A program made the position numbers and the translations under genes. Shown here in pieces: positions 13,001-25,610 of a stretch of 64,000 bases of DNA. The stretch lies in NCBI GenBank assembly GCA_964034945.1, contig OZ035962.1, positions 105,844,034 to 105,908,033 on the forward strand, read 5' to 3'. This DNA comes from Chrysopilus asiliformis (lineage: Eukaryota > Arthropoda > Insecta > Diptera > Rhagionidae). Position 1 is the stretch's first letter, and every line of letters begins with the position of its first letter. The notes beneath the pieces are model-generated. The model ran no database searches. It was given only the letters and a program-made list of their open reading frames with translations, and was not told the origin of the DNA.

Positions 13001-13333
13001 TATATACTTTTTCAAAAGCGCATAGTTTCCAAGAAATTTTCAAAAAAACCGTTTTTTCAAAAAAAATAAATTGTATGGGAGGTACCCGTTATAGCTAACG
13101 TTACTTTGTCAAAAATTGATAGAAAACTACGCTTTTCGTACAACTCATTTAACTCATTTACAAAAAAATTTCAAGTCTCGAGCTCAATGCGTTCTCGAGG
13201 TATTTAAGATACGTAAAGGGACAGACCGACAGATCATAATTTTACCTGAAACGGATTTCGCATTGATCGAAAAGTTTCTATCTGTCCCCGTGATGAATAC
13301 AATACTTTCCTTCTATAGCAGAGGAAAGTAAAA

Positions 13334-16300
13334 ATTAAAATAAAACTAGAAAACTAATCATTTTTATTTCACACAAGTTCAATAATCCCTCTATCATAAA
13401 CATGTTAGGCATTTCACATTAAAAATGATATTTTTGGCGCATGAATTTCGTGCCGTTGCACAATATCAATTCAATTCCCGGTTAATCAACCGAATTTAAA
13501 TCGATTGCAGGAGGTGTAGGCAATCATCAAAAAGATATACGAAAATAAAAATAAATAAACTTTGCAAAGTCAATGCCTTCGAATCAATGTGGCTGCTTCC
13601 GTCATTCGATATGAGTGCTGATTACTAATCAATAGAAAGTACCACAAAAATATTTTAAAAGTGATAAAAGTGATAAATAAGAATTTGGCTGAAAAAAAAA
13701 ATTAGCGAATCGCAAAATTGAATTTCGCTGCAATAATTAAGGTAATCCCAATGATGACACTTTTTTGGCTTTCCACATATGGAATCTAGCAGCGTTTCAC
13801 AAATAATGGGATTTCTTCACACATAGTTTAACATCACCGCATCTCACAATTTCATATTAATTTCCGTTTCCAATTGGATTCAATGCACAAATCCAACATA
13901 CCGAATCAAAATGTGAATTCAAATACAAGCTTAATCCAAATTGTGATTACTCGGTGCACATAATTCAACAGAAACTTTCAATACACCCTCGGTTATAGAA
14001 AAAAAAACATTGTTTTTCACACCACCTGTATATGCTACACCACATTCAGGTGTCACTCGGATCAATTCGTCGCCAATTGCCATATGTGACACATGCACGG
14101 GGCGTAGACCCGTCGGGCAGAAACTTGCATTTACTGCATGCACTTACGCACTTTTCACGGATTGCAAATTCACCCAACCGGTCAACAGATAGTCGCGAAA
14201 CAGTAAGTAAGGAAACTACCGAGCAAACAAAAACGCTACCGTCGTTGAGTTTTCAAAGTGTCTCGAACGAATGAGAAGCACTTGAATCTGTCTGTCATGG
14301 TAGCTGGTAAATCGACAACTGGAACAGAACTGGGTAATTCTGAGTCAGCCGGCGAAGGGTAGATAGACTTCCACCATCATCATGTCGACATGACTTGAAG
14401 TTGGAGGTTGGAAGTGACTTTGTGTTGCTCTGAAGCGCAAATCACACGAGGTGGTAGAGGAGAGCGGGATTATTTGTAATATCGGGAAGATTGGGATGGC
14501 CAAAAAAACTATTCGGGATTTTAAAGAGATATAGAAGATCGGAAACCGTTCCTTTTTTTCCTGTATGGGCGGTCTGTGGTTTAGTGGAAAAAAAATTGGC
14601 GGCGTTCTGGCGACTTGCGTCAAAATTCGAAACTAGACTTTAACGTTTTTAGAACATAAGTCTCGAAATCCCGTCTATTATTTCGACGTATTTTTTATTC
14701 CTTGCAAAAACCGGGGAGTTTTCCAAATTACGTCTGACGTAGTTCTTCAAAAATGAGAGCTTGCATCAATAGGTAAAGGGCTCAGTTCGCAATCCAGAAG
14801 TTTCGCGTTCTTCCAGAGTGATTTTATCGAAATTAGTGGTAATAGTTACTGCTTGATGCTTATGACACCATCAATTTACTCGGCCATCACATCTTCTGCA
14901 GTCGATGCAGACCAGGGGTGGTCCATAAAAAAACGTCTCACATTTAATTTAGAGGAAAGGAGATAGGCATATGATATCCCACCCAAAAATATCACAAAAA
15001 TGCTTGAAGAGAAGAGACGGGCTTTCGAATTTTTGTCACGTTTTTTGGACAACCCTCTGGGAGCAAAGCCTTACAAATGTTGGCCAAGATTCAACTTCGG
15101 CTGTCGGCTGTCACAACATGAAAATCTGGCTGACAACATTATGAGACATTTGCTGTTTTTAATTAATAGGGACTTCCTTAGAAAATATTTCCCGCAAATT
15201 TGGATTGTATGCATCCTCGGCCATTACCTCAAACTCAGTTGGGAAACAACCCTCTCTGTTAATATAAAATTTTGGAGACAAGAAATTATTTTATTTTCAT
15301 TATTTCTATTTGAATAAGCGGGGTTAAAAACAAACAAAACTTTGTCCCAAGCGTTATAACTGGTCCCAGTCTCCCGTAAAACACCACGGGAATACTGAAA
15401 TCGCCACCAGACCCAAACCCTGTCTTTAACACAGACCTGTGAAAATGGAGAAGAAGCTTCGATTCTCGGAGTTTAGTTTCCGCGGCATTTCGCTTCTGTT
15501 CTGCTTGCTTGTTGACTGAATCATCTGTTCGTTTGTTCTCCTGGCCCAGTACCGAATGGCTCCTTCGCCATCATTGCCAGGTTTAGCGGATTCAATGGGT
15601 TGGTCGGTCATCTTTCATCGTCCATTGATCCTTCATAAAAGATTTTTAAATATGAGTGGTAACCGCAGTATGAATCACGTTTTGTCATCCGTTTGTTGAA
15701 CCGAAAAGAACATATCCTTTAACTAGGATCACGTCTTTATGAATTCAAGGAGAGTTTTCAAAATTTTTTACATTGCTGTTATTAATGAAAATTATTGAAA
15801 TTGCTGTTATTAATGAAAAAAGGCACACACAGCTAATGGAGATGGTAAGAAGTTGTTGGACGTCGATGTAATCATATTTCGATGGATTGATCACCACCTT
15901 AAGTGTTTTGCTACTCGTGCGGCCCATTTGGATTTTGTGTATGCTTAAGTAATGTTTGTTTACATAATCAAAATAAACAATACTCTCCGATTTCTGATAT
16001 GATTGTGAATCAATAGATGTAGACTTAGATTTTTCGATTTTTTTTTTTAAACTTGGGAATTTGATTGTATTTGATTGGAAATATTGGAAAGAACCTAAGA
16101 TAAAATTGTGAATATCTTTGCTGGTGTTAAATTGATTTGTTTGTTTGAATTAAATTACGAATTGTGGAGTCATTAGTTTGATCGTTTTCGGTGATGTCGT
16201 GCAAAAATTTTGATTCCTAAGAATTTTATTTGAATAATTTTTTGCTGTCGAAGATGTAGGAAATGGATTTTAATTGGTGACCGGATTTTGATTGATGGAA

Positions 16301-19300
16301 ACAAATGGTCATTAAAACGTTTTTTTTTGTGTTTCGAACCATTTCAAATTTTTGGTATCAGAAATCCAAATTTTTGATTAATTTGTTTTCGAAAAACTCG
16401 AGAACGGGTTGATGGAATTTCATGAAATTTAGAATTTGAATGGTAATAAAAATGGTAATAAAAATTGAAACAAAGTTTACAGGGTTTTTTTTTGTTCGGA
16501 CCCCTTTCCCCCTCCCCCTTGCCTTCCTTTCACAGAGAATTGCATCGAATATAATTTAATTTTTTACTGAAATACCAAATTCTGATTTTTTTGGAACAAA
16601 TCTAGAAAATTTATGGGGTTTTCTAGCAGCCATTATCATTAATTTTTTCCAAGAATGGCCCGAAAAGTTTAATCAGAGAATTGGATCACTTCTGTTGTAA
16701 ACAAATCACGAAATAGCGATACAGAATTTCATGGTGTTAATGACTTTTCACGAATCTGGCAATTCCAACGTGATACCCTTTCGACTGCAGTACATTATAA
16801 ATGTACGAGGCGGGATAGAATATTACAAGTGCGCAGTAAAAACATCGGTCGAGGTACAATACTAACCCAAACTACAGAGCCTACAAGCAAAAACGAACGT
16901 TTGCCGTGTATCTCCCCATTTAATGTATCATAAGTGCAACATAGAGTTTCATGCTGCGAGCATAATCAGTTCGTCCACCCACCTTTCCGGATGCCGCCGG
17001 TCTCTGACTGCGGAGCGGGGCGAAGCGAGGGGAGTGTAAGCAACCCCAATTGGAAATGTTTTTGTCTGCATTAGAGGGTATCAAGAGGGCGACCGGCAGG
17101 TATACCAGAACAAGGCATCCGTGGCATGCATGCAAAGCATAAAATTTAAAGATTCCCATCAGAGTCACCCCCATCTAGTTGTATTGTTGTTATGTCAGTA
17201 GGTTTGTATTTGTGAAATGTAGCTTCATGTTGCGGTCGATTCGATTGCTCTACTGTTGTTAAGTTGACTGGGGCCGATAGGAAATGTCCGATGATGTCGC
17301 AACATTTCGTTGGTAAAAACATTTTGATAATAAGGTGTAGCCATGATGTTTGGCACGTCGTTTGTTTTTTTTTTCGAGTCGATGCTGTTTCCATGCTGCA
17401 TCACGAGATCTCCTACATTCAAGTTTGCTATGCAATTTATCAGACAAAACCGCCACCACCACTATTGGATGTGAGATTATGCTGCAATTGTCCAAGCAAT
17501 CTTTGGAAGCCGCTTCCGACACGAAACACCACCCCATCGTGAGATGCTGGCAGAAATTTCCAATATCAACGAAAATAGCGAAATCGGGGCAGACATCAGC
17601 CGTGTACAAAAGCCAATTAAATTGGTTCACGGTCTTATGCTATTTTTCCCGGCACAGACAAGTTTTGATACAGTTTCCATACGGAATCCAATCTCGTCGA
17701 AAAGTCTCAATTTCGCAAAAAAAATTCATAGTTCAAGATCGTGACCTGCCTCTATTTTTATCACATCCAGATATGGACTGAGTCCAATGATATTTTATTT
17801 ATTGCCCTGAAACACTTTTCTCACATTTTATTTTGTTTTAAAACTGGTTTAATATGAAATTTTTGATACAATAAATATTTGAAAACCTTGAAAAAAAAAG
17901 TTTTTTTTTATTTTTTCAAAATTCCTTAAGAAATAGAACCCCATTATTTTATTAATTTTTTCAGGATTTTTTTTAACCGACGGTTTTGTGTGAAAAAAAT
18001 ATCTGATAAGAACGCTATCTATGAATTGTCCTTTGAAATTCACGCCTGAAATGGTTTTACTTTGATATTCATATGGAAATTCAAAACAAGAATGCCACCA
18101 ACGCCCAGTTTGTAAACGACCACTAGTTTAGCATGAAGATTTTAAGGTGGCTAAGCATTTTCAATTCCTCCGAATCTCTTAGTTACCCCAATTTCCAGAA
18201 GGCGCATTGTTCCTTTGCCGATCAGTGCTCCTGCTTTTCGAAATTCATTGATTTTCACGGGAGATTAATCGGCCTCTTGGCTTATAATCATAAAGGGGGA
18301 TTGGTCTAGGGTTTCCACATGTAAATATAAAAAAAATCGTAGAGAATTTTAAAAAAATAATGGATTTTTATCGTTGAATAGTTAGATTTATCGAAAAATA
18401 TTTGTAAATATAACAAAAATTCGTCGCATGCATAAAATTCATATTGAATTTTTTTTTTTATTAATTTTGGACCTGATAAAATAAGTTTTATCAACTTTTT
18501 TTTTGGGTACCGTGCAAATAACCGAAATTTTCATAGTTTTGGATGACATCATGGCACATGGATGAGTCTATGTTGGCTACTCTATTTCTCGTTGTTCTTT
18601 GTTCAGTGCTGTCTCGTATTTGGTTTAGTTTTTGTAAACTTTACCTTTAAGATAATTCTAAAGAAAAAAGTCTACAAGGGTTAAATCATATGATAGTGTG
18701 TTGCTCCAAGCTTGACGTTGTACACATTTTTGGCCTACAAAATTTACTGTATTTTTTGAGAAATAAATTGACTTTTTGAAAATACCCAAACTTTGTATAT
18801 GGAAACTCTATTTGAATCACCCTTTTATATCAAATTCTTTATAATAATGTTCGGTTTGGAAAGGAAAATAAATGTATAGGGCCGGTCAGCTACGTTTGAC
18901 CATTTGTAATATTGAGTTGGCTTTGGTTTTATCCAATAGCGTTAAGGAGTGGTTCTATTGGCTACGAGAGTTATAGATCTAGCGAATTAATGTTAAATAA
19001 AAATCACACTATTTTAGTTATACTTTTTGCCAAGAAGCCTCTTACAGTTTTTTAAATATAATTTTTCTTGGACAAATTTAAGTAAAAACTGTCCAAATTC
19101 TCTTTAACAACATTATTCCAAAATTCCGTTGAACCTAACTTCAATCCTTAAAAAACAGAAATTCCAGTTCATCAAATAGGGTGTGGGATGTGCGTGCCAG
19201 GCAATAATTTATATTAAAGTTTATCCATTCACGCCTTAATTACATCAAAAGCGATTTACTCTCATAAAAGTGAATTAAAGTCAAAGTTAAAGAAAGAATT

Positions 19301-22300
19301 AAAACCATATCGCACTGAAGGATGGGCAAAAGGATAAAATTATTACTAAAGCGATAATTGATTCCCTAAAATTAATTTCCTAAATTTCATCTCTTTAACA
19401 ATTTGTCATCGTTTCGGATTTGTGCTAAAATATTAATTCTATAAATTGATAAATCCTAAATAAAAAAAAATAAAGCTCTTCAGTAGTGATGAAAATTTTC
19501 ATTTGCTTAATGGAATCTGCCCATGCGATCCGATCAAAAAAATCACAGAGAAACGGGTGAGGCGAAAAACTATTCAGTTTTGCGGAAAAAGTTGATAAAG
19601 ATTTTTTAGACCTCTGAATTTAATCTGAAAATGAAACAAATAGGGAAAATTATCCCATTTGCATTAGGTTCATGGAAAGTAACATAGTTAGGAGTGAAAA
19701 TCAATAATATTTTAGCGTTGAGGTTGGTTTAGTGTTGAATTAGAGATTTTAATCAATTTCACTTATCTTTAAGATCAAAATAAAGAGAGGAAGGTCTTTC
19801 TGCGGTTTTAATTTCAAAAATTGAAATAAACTTTTATAATTCCTGTTGAAAAATAAAGTGTAGAATCAAAATATAGATAACTGAACTAATTTCAATGGCA
19901 TTGTATAACTTGAGTGCGAATACAGAAGCGATACTTATGTCTCGTAGGGTTAGTTAGATGCAGAGTTGGTCGTAATTAATTGCAAAGTAATTCAATTACA
20001 TGCCTCTTCACTAAATATAATCGATTTTTTTCTATACCTTAAAAGGTACTGGCAATAAAATAGTCACGCTCGTTTTAGACTTTTCGAATCTTTTTCCCCT
20101 TTCGTCGAACTTTTCTGTATAGACTTGCCACCATTAATACTACTGAAGATCATCCTCCCGTCTCCTCTAAAAGTGTTGCGTATTTTTCAAACTACCCCTA
20201 TCCGTAATAAAGTTTTTAATTTAAGAAACAAGCATCGACGCGTTTACGTGCCGTGATGTCAGCTAGAATTAAGACAAACATTATGCAACACGTGCCCTGA
20301 CAACCATTTCTACGATAATTTCTTACAGCAAAAGGGATTTTAAAAAATAACTTCTTGACTGAATTACTAACTCTTCATTGTTATTAAGTTTCCCAGAACT
20401 TTGTAACTTTATTGTTACTTTGGATATTTTACGATAAAATTAAGATAATTTGCAGTCTTTCAGAACATTAAATCTATTCAGGAGGGATGCATAAAACTGA
20501 GAACAGAATTCAAGTTGAATCCGACGAATTGAAATATTGAAAATTGTAAAACTACAAAAATTTATAATAATGGTCTTTTGTTTTACTATATTCTGGTGGG
20601 AAGTTTTCACTTTATAACATTCCATTAAATGCACATTTTGCCCCCAAGTTAAATGTGCGGCAGCATCAGACTTTATTATCTTTCAGCACATTTCATCGCC
20701 ACATTTCGCCGGGGTTTACAATGAAAATCAAGAACTCGGATGGCAACGGTTTGTTTTTTGGTGTTTGTCAAATAAAATCAGTGGAAAATGCAAACAATGG
20801 ATGGAGTTTACAAAATAAATAAAGTAAATTTGAAGGATGATGCCGGATAGATAGACGTCAAATTGAATTATTTGATTCTATGCACAATTATAGACTGGCT
20901 ATGGAACCGGGAAGAGAAAAATCGATTTTTTAGCCCAGATAAAAATAGAAGGGGAACAAAAATGGACAAGAATCGACAATCGGCTGCAATTCAATAGGAT
21001 TGCAAAATGGAAGCTTCCCCCTGGATATCGTGAGGGTGGGAAATAAGAGCCGGTTGTTATTCCTGTCTATATGTATCTACTGAGCTCCAAAACGTAGCCA
21101 GAAGATAATTTCTATACAATATGGTGCGCTGGAAATATGTTTGCATTCGGCATATTCTCACATATCACGCCGGTTACTGGCCCATAAATGTATTTTCTCG
21201 GCCAGCGAACTCTACCGCCATATGTGGTCCACTCAGGGGGGTAGATAGGCACCCTAATCGGTGAATACATACTCGAATGTGCGAGATCAATTGACCCCAA
21301 GTGCATTTCAGCACTGTTTCAATGTGGAAGATATGAACATTACGTTTGATGATGCAATGCGCACTCGACAACGAACTAGAAACACCTCAAGTAGCTGTGC
21401 AGTCAGAGAGAGGTAGTCTAAAGAAATAAGGGTATGATATATTCCGGGGAGGCTCAATTTTCATTTGTAAGAGGATAGGCTGAAAAGTCCTAGGATTGGC
21501 AATAGAAACAAATTTACTCTCGGTCTTCTCTACCAGAAAGCTTGAGCCAACTTCTGAGATTAATCGGTCAAGCAGTTTTAGAATAAAACCCGAGTTTATA
21601 TTTAGGCAAAGATTTCCCGATTTGTTTTTCTCGATTGAACTCTTGATCCATCGGGCTAAAGTTTTAGCATGTATTTTTCGAAGGGACGCAAGAAAAGAGG
21701 AAAACTTTGTGTAAAATCACGTGCTTTCCTCATTTAATTCGCAATTTTGCACTCTTCCCTCGTACATAGCCCTCCAGAAGTTTCTGCACTGTTAATTCAC
21801 GTTTAGACAAAGCGCTACCACCGACGAATATGATGGGTGCGGCAACGCGACTGCAATTTTCTGTTGTATGTGTGGGTTTCAGGTAGGGTGATTTTAACGT
21901 TTATTTCTGTGAAACTTCTCATAAACAGAATTTTAAAATAGAATAAAATTCGCTGTCGTACCTCCAAGCCATGTACATCCTTGGCTCTTCCTTTCCGGTT
22001 CCTGGCCTTTGTGCAACGGAAATGACGATGGAAAAGTTCAAACTCCTGAAATGGCATCACTTGTTGGCCTATAAAGTCGAGAATCGTAAACAATATGCTG
22101 AGAAATTTTTGTGTTTGGTCGTTGCATCCTTTAACTTTCCTGGTTCTTTGGATTTGTTTTCAGTTTAAAACAGTTTTTTTTTTCAAGATCTTTTATTGTA
22201 TTCATAGAGTTGTGAATGAAAATGAAGACGACGGTTCAACTTTTTAATTGTTTTTCATTTTTTCATAACTTAAGTTAAATAAGAATATAATTTAGATTGC

Positions 22301-25189
22301 TCTCTGTCATTTTCTTTACTTTGCTACAGGTATATATAAAAAACTTGAATTTGAATTCATTACAATTAACTTTGGAGAAGTCATATAGAAAATATGAGAC
22401 ATTTTCTTTCCGTCTCGGAATCCTTTTTTATTTTTCCGTAAATAAAAAGTATGTTTTTTTTATAACAATTGAAAACTTACCTCTCAGAATTAAAGTTGTT
22501 TCAAGATTTATTCCTTTGTTGATGACACAACTGCAAAAAATGAAAAAAAAAACATGAAAGAGATTTACTCTACAACAAATTTTTTTCTCTATTAAAATCT
22601 ACTCTGGTCCAGTCACAGGAGGGTTACTTCCTTGCCCTTTATTTAGTACCGGGAAGGGAGTGGAATACAATTCAGCTAAAGGGAAATATCCCTATAAAAC
22701 CATTTCTATAACACTGAAAAACGGATGATAATTCCGTTCCAATCAGACCCTCGGACTCTCCATCCCCATCCTCCTCGGCATCGGATATTACTTTTCACAG
22801 TAAGGTATATTTGAATGAGCGAATTGTCTTAAAGTCTAACCTCGCTAATGGTGAGAACAAGATCTAAGTTCGTTCAGATTAGCAGGAGATTGCAGAAGAG
22901 GGTAGAAATTATGTTGCGAAATATTTCCTTAGTGCGCACGCACACGCTTCTTCTCGTCGCGGCAACTTTTGGTCCTCAAAATGCCTTTCCGACGTACACG
23001 CTTCTTCACTTTTTAGTAGCAAAAACTTGTGTACAACAAGCGATCGCTCATGTGTGTGTGGTTCTGATATATGTGTTGTGTTTCCAGTTCATTTCTTTAT
23101 TAGCTAGCACCGAGGCATCAATGGCCAAAATAGAAACTGCCAATAATAGAAGAATAAGGACTGGTAATTTGTTATGGCATTTACCCTTTCCTACCTACCT
23201 TAAAAATAAAACTACCTGGAACTGGTATTTCACTATTTGCATTCAATTTTTGTTTATTTGGGATATGTTTACGAGTCGGTGGCTAAGCACCGACTGACTC
23301 AATGAAATTACGCACACATGCATGCTGACGTGCTACACGAGCGACTTCGTTTGTGTGCGTAAAAGAAGACGAGAAGCACACTTTTCGAGTGGCGGATTTT
23401 CCCCTCTTGCCGCACTCGTTTCTTTCCCAAAATTTGGTGAAGTTGCGGCATGCTGATGACCGAAAGTTGCTCCGTGTACGCCCTCGCTTAAGTGATAAAA
23501 AATCGAATCCTGAAAACCGGATCAAAATCTACTCAGAATTTCAAGAGCTATTAGGAGAGGGGATAAGAAAGGGAAATTTTCATAACTCATATAACACTCC
23601 ATGATATCCTAAACCTAACGGGAAATTTTTATTAAAATCGGTTCGAAGGTTTTCCGAAATTTTGTCACAAAAAACCAACTTTACATAAATATAAATTTCT
23701 AACGAAGGGTTAAGAATAACATGGCTAAGGGCTATGAACTTATTAGGAAAAAATAAATGATGACCTACTTCGAACGTTTTCAATTCTAGGTAAATCTGGA
23801 TTATTCTTTTGAAGGCAAAGAACTGCCTTGACTCGTGCAGCAAACGGGTATGTTAACCATCTTAAAATAGTGCTTTCGAATCTTCAATGCTGAAACCAAA
23901 GAAGCTAAACAAGTTGTCCACAACTTACGCTAATATTCAAATGAGGTCTCAACTGTATTCCATGTGAACGTTTCGTATATTTTGATGTCTTCCGATATCC
24001 AATATGCTAATTTCTAGTATTATTAATGTGTGACAAATGCATCGTTTTGTTGTTGATGAATGCTATTAGAACAGAAATCAATTTCCCATCCAATCTATAC
24101 CGAATTAATAACCACTACCTGCCCGTATTTAACAAAATGAACAACATACATCATATCTAGTTCAATTAATAAAGTAATTTGATTAAACGGTCCACCTGTT
24201 CTATACATTAAGAAGGCGGTGGGATGCATGTGTCGATTTTACAATCCAATTTGAATAAAAACTTTTTATAATTCTACGGCTAAATAGTAATTATTAATTC
24301 TTTATGACTTTCGATTAATTTAATATTCATTATGATTGTGACCAGCAATCGCGTTCGTTAACTTTCCAATCATATGATTTAAGACTTTAGAATTAGAAAA
24401 GTTAGTTACCTGCATGCCGGCGGAAAATCCCGGTTTCTAATAAGAAAACACTTTTGACTTTGAGGGAATTAAAAAGACAACCGACAGAGCGCGACGTCAT
24501 ATCAAATTTCTTTTAGTTCGCTTTTATGATTGGAAAATCAATTTGTTAATCAGTGATTTTATCAGAATACAGTAATATTATAGTTTAGCGGAAATGTATA
24601 AGACTTTGACGTTTTTTCATTAAAGTGCATATGGAAGAGATTTAAGTGAGTTGGCGGTGTCAGGTTGAAGTTCGATGGGTTGTTAAAACCATTGTGTCAA
24701 TGGAGAAGAGCAAATTGTATTAAAAGACGGAAATTGGAAATTCTATAGGGAGATTAAAAAAGTCTATACAGTGGTCAAAAGTAAGAGACAAAATTAAATT
24801 TCAATTCAGAATCACTGAAGTCAATTTCAAAAACAATGAGTAATTTATTTAATTGTTGGCGCGAAAGTAATGAAAATTTGGTGAACAATTCATTTTTTCA
24901 TCTTACTGACATTTTTATTCAAATTTTATTCAAATTTCTTTTGATAAAACCGAAATTTTAAAGACTTTTTTTTAAGGTATCGATTTTCCAAAAATTAGCG
25001 TGACGAATTTTATGTAAAGCCCCTTAATTGCATCGCGGGTAGTTTTTAATGCTACACTGCAATTCTTTTGATGGACCGCCACTGTGCCCCCTCGATAAAT
25101 GAATGTCGCAGAAATAGACCTACTCTCTCTAACTGATTTTTGATTGTCACCACAATGGCAGTTAGCTACCCTCAGCTAACAACGTATTA
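13334..25189. other. Long gene-free stretch with a few GC-richer patches
   Basis: Nearly 12 kb without a recognisable gene. GC-richer patches lie at about 14,030-14,300, 15,430-15,620, 16,960-17,770 and 22,920-23,480. Each has overlapping open frames but no domain, no similarity I recognise and no consistent splice structure. At 15,426-15,611 (-) a 61-codon frame (MTDQPIESAKPGND...) has less biased composition than its surroundings and could be an unrecognised exon. A direct duplication of TTGCTGTTATTAATGAAAA lies at about 15,773-15,820. Confidence 0.3.
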
Positions 25190-25610
25190 GTTTTTATACC
25201 CGTATGGTGAAACCAAAGGGTATATTAACTTTGCCTTACCGTTTGTAACGCCAAGATCCCGTCATCATACACAAAAATGAATTATACCAGTGTGTTTAGA
25301 ATGATAAAAAAAATTGATTTTTGCATGTCCGTCCGTCTGTTCGTCCGTCTGTCCGTCCGTCTGTCCGTCCGTCCATCCGTATGTCTGTCTGTGGCGCGGG
25401 CGCACGGATTGAGCTAGAGACTTGAAATTTTGCGCAGATCCGTTTTTCGTAAAATGCAAGGCTAAGTTCGTTCATGGGCAAAAATGGACCATTAGGGGGA
25501 TACCTCCCATACGAACGAAAACGTTTTTTGCGAATATCTCAGAAACGATGCATCTTATTAAAAAAGTGCTGGAACAAAAGTTATTTAGGATATGATTCTA
25601 CATAAAACTC
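25190..25610 (+). repeat. (GTCY)n microsatellite-bearing interspersed repeat ('mini-me'-like)
   Basis: Begins with ATACCCGTATGGTGAAACC, then GTAACGCC, a (TCCG/TCTG)n tract at 25,327-25,393, and a core ending GACTTGAAATTTT (25,408-25,431). Dipteran mini-me-type retroposons are known to combine a (GTCY)n proto-microsatellite with a conserved core; assignment here is by that pattern only. The same core occurs at 11,989-12,012 and, inverted, at 13,166-13,188; a shorter relative lies near 63,860-63,920. Confidence 0.55.

Larger units (their letters stand above)
11940..13260. repeat. Composite (GTCY)n-core repeat in inverted orientation, interrupted by a mariner-type element
   Basis: The left part has CTGTCTGTCCGTCTG (11,951-11,965) followed by a core ending GACTTGAAATTTT (to 12,012). 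The right part carries the same pair on the opposite strand: GGACAGACCGACAG (about 13,219) with the core at 13,166-13,188. The same core follows a longer (GTCY)n tract at 25,327-25,431. Two inverted copies, or two ends of one element, therefore bracket a Tc1/mariner-type insertion at 12,449. Outer limits are uncertain. Confidence 0.5.

Noticed and set aside
14010..14300. GC-richer patch with a GTAAGTAAG donor-like string as a 5' exon of another gene
   Set aside because: No downstream exon, open frame or core promoter could be linked to it; left as unexplained composition.
16796..16837. TATAAA followed by CAGT as a possible core promoter
   Set aside because: The spacing from TATA to the putative initiator (~39 bases) is too long, and no coding exon follows.
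22848..23297. 149-codon plus-strand open frame, the longest outside RyR
   Set aside because: No recognisable domain, unusual residue make-up (runs of Arg/Thr then hydrophobic stretches), and it overlaps a GC-richer non-coding patch with frames in other phases. Not enough to call a gene.
24767..24789. TACAGTGGTCAAAAGTAAGAG, resembling a Tc1-type terminus
   Set aside because: No inverted partner (CTTTTGACCACTG) was found within several kb, so a single match is not enough for an element.
25327..25393. TCCG/TCTG tract considered as a CRISPR-like or regulatory repeat
   Set aside because: It is a 4-base microsatellite without spacers, in a eukaryotic interspersed repeat.
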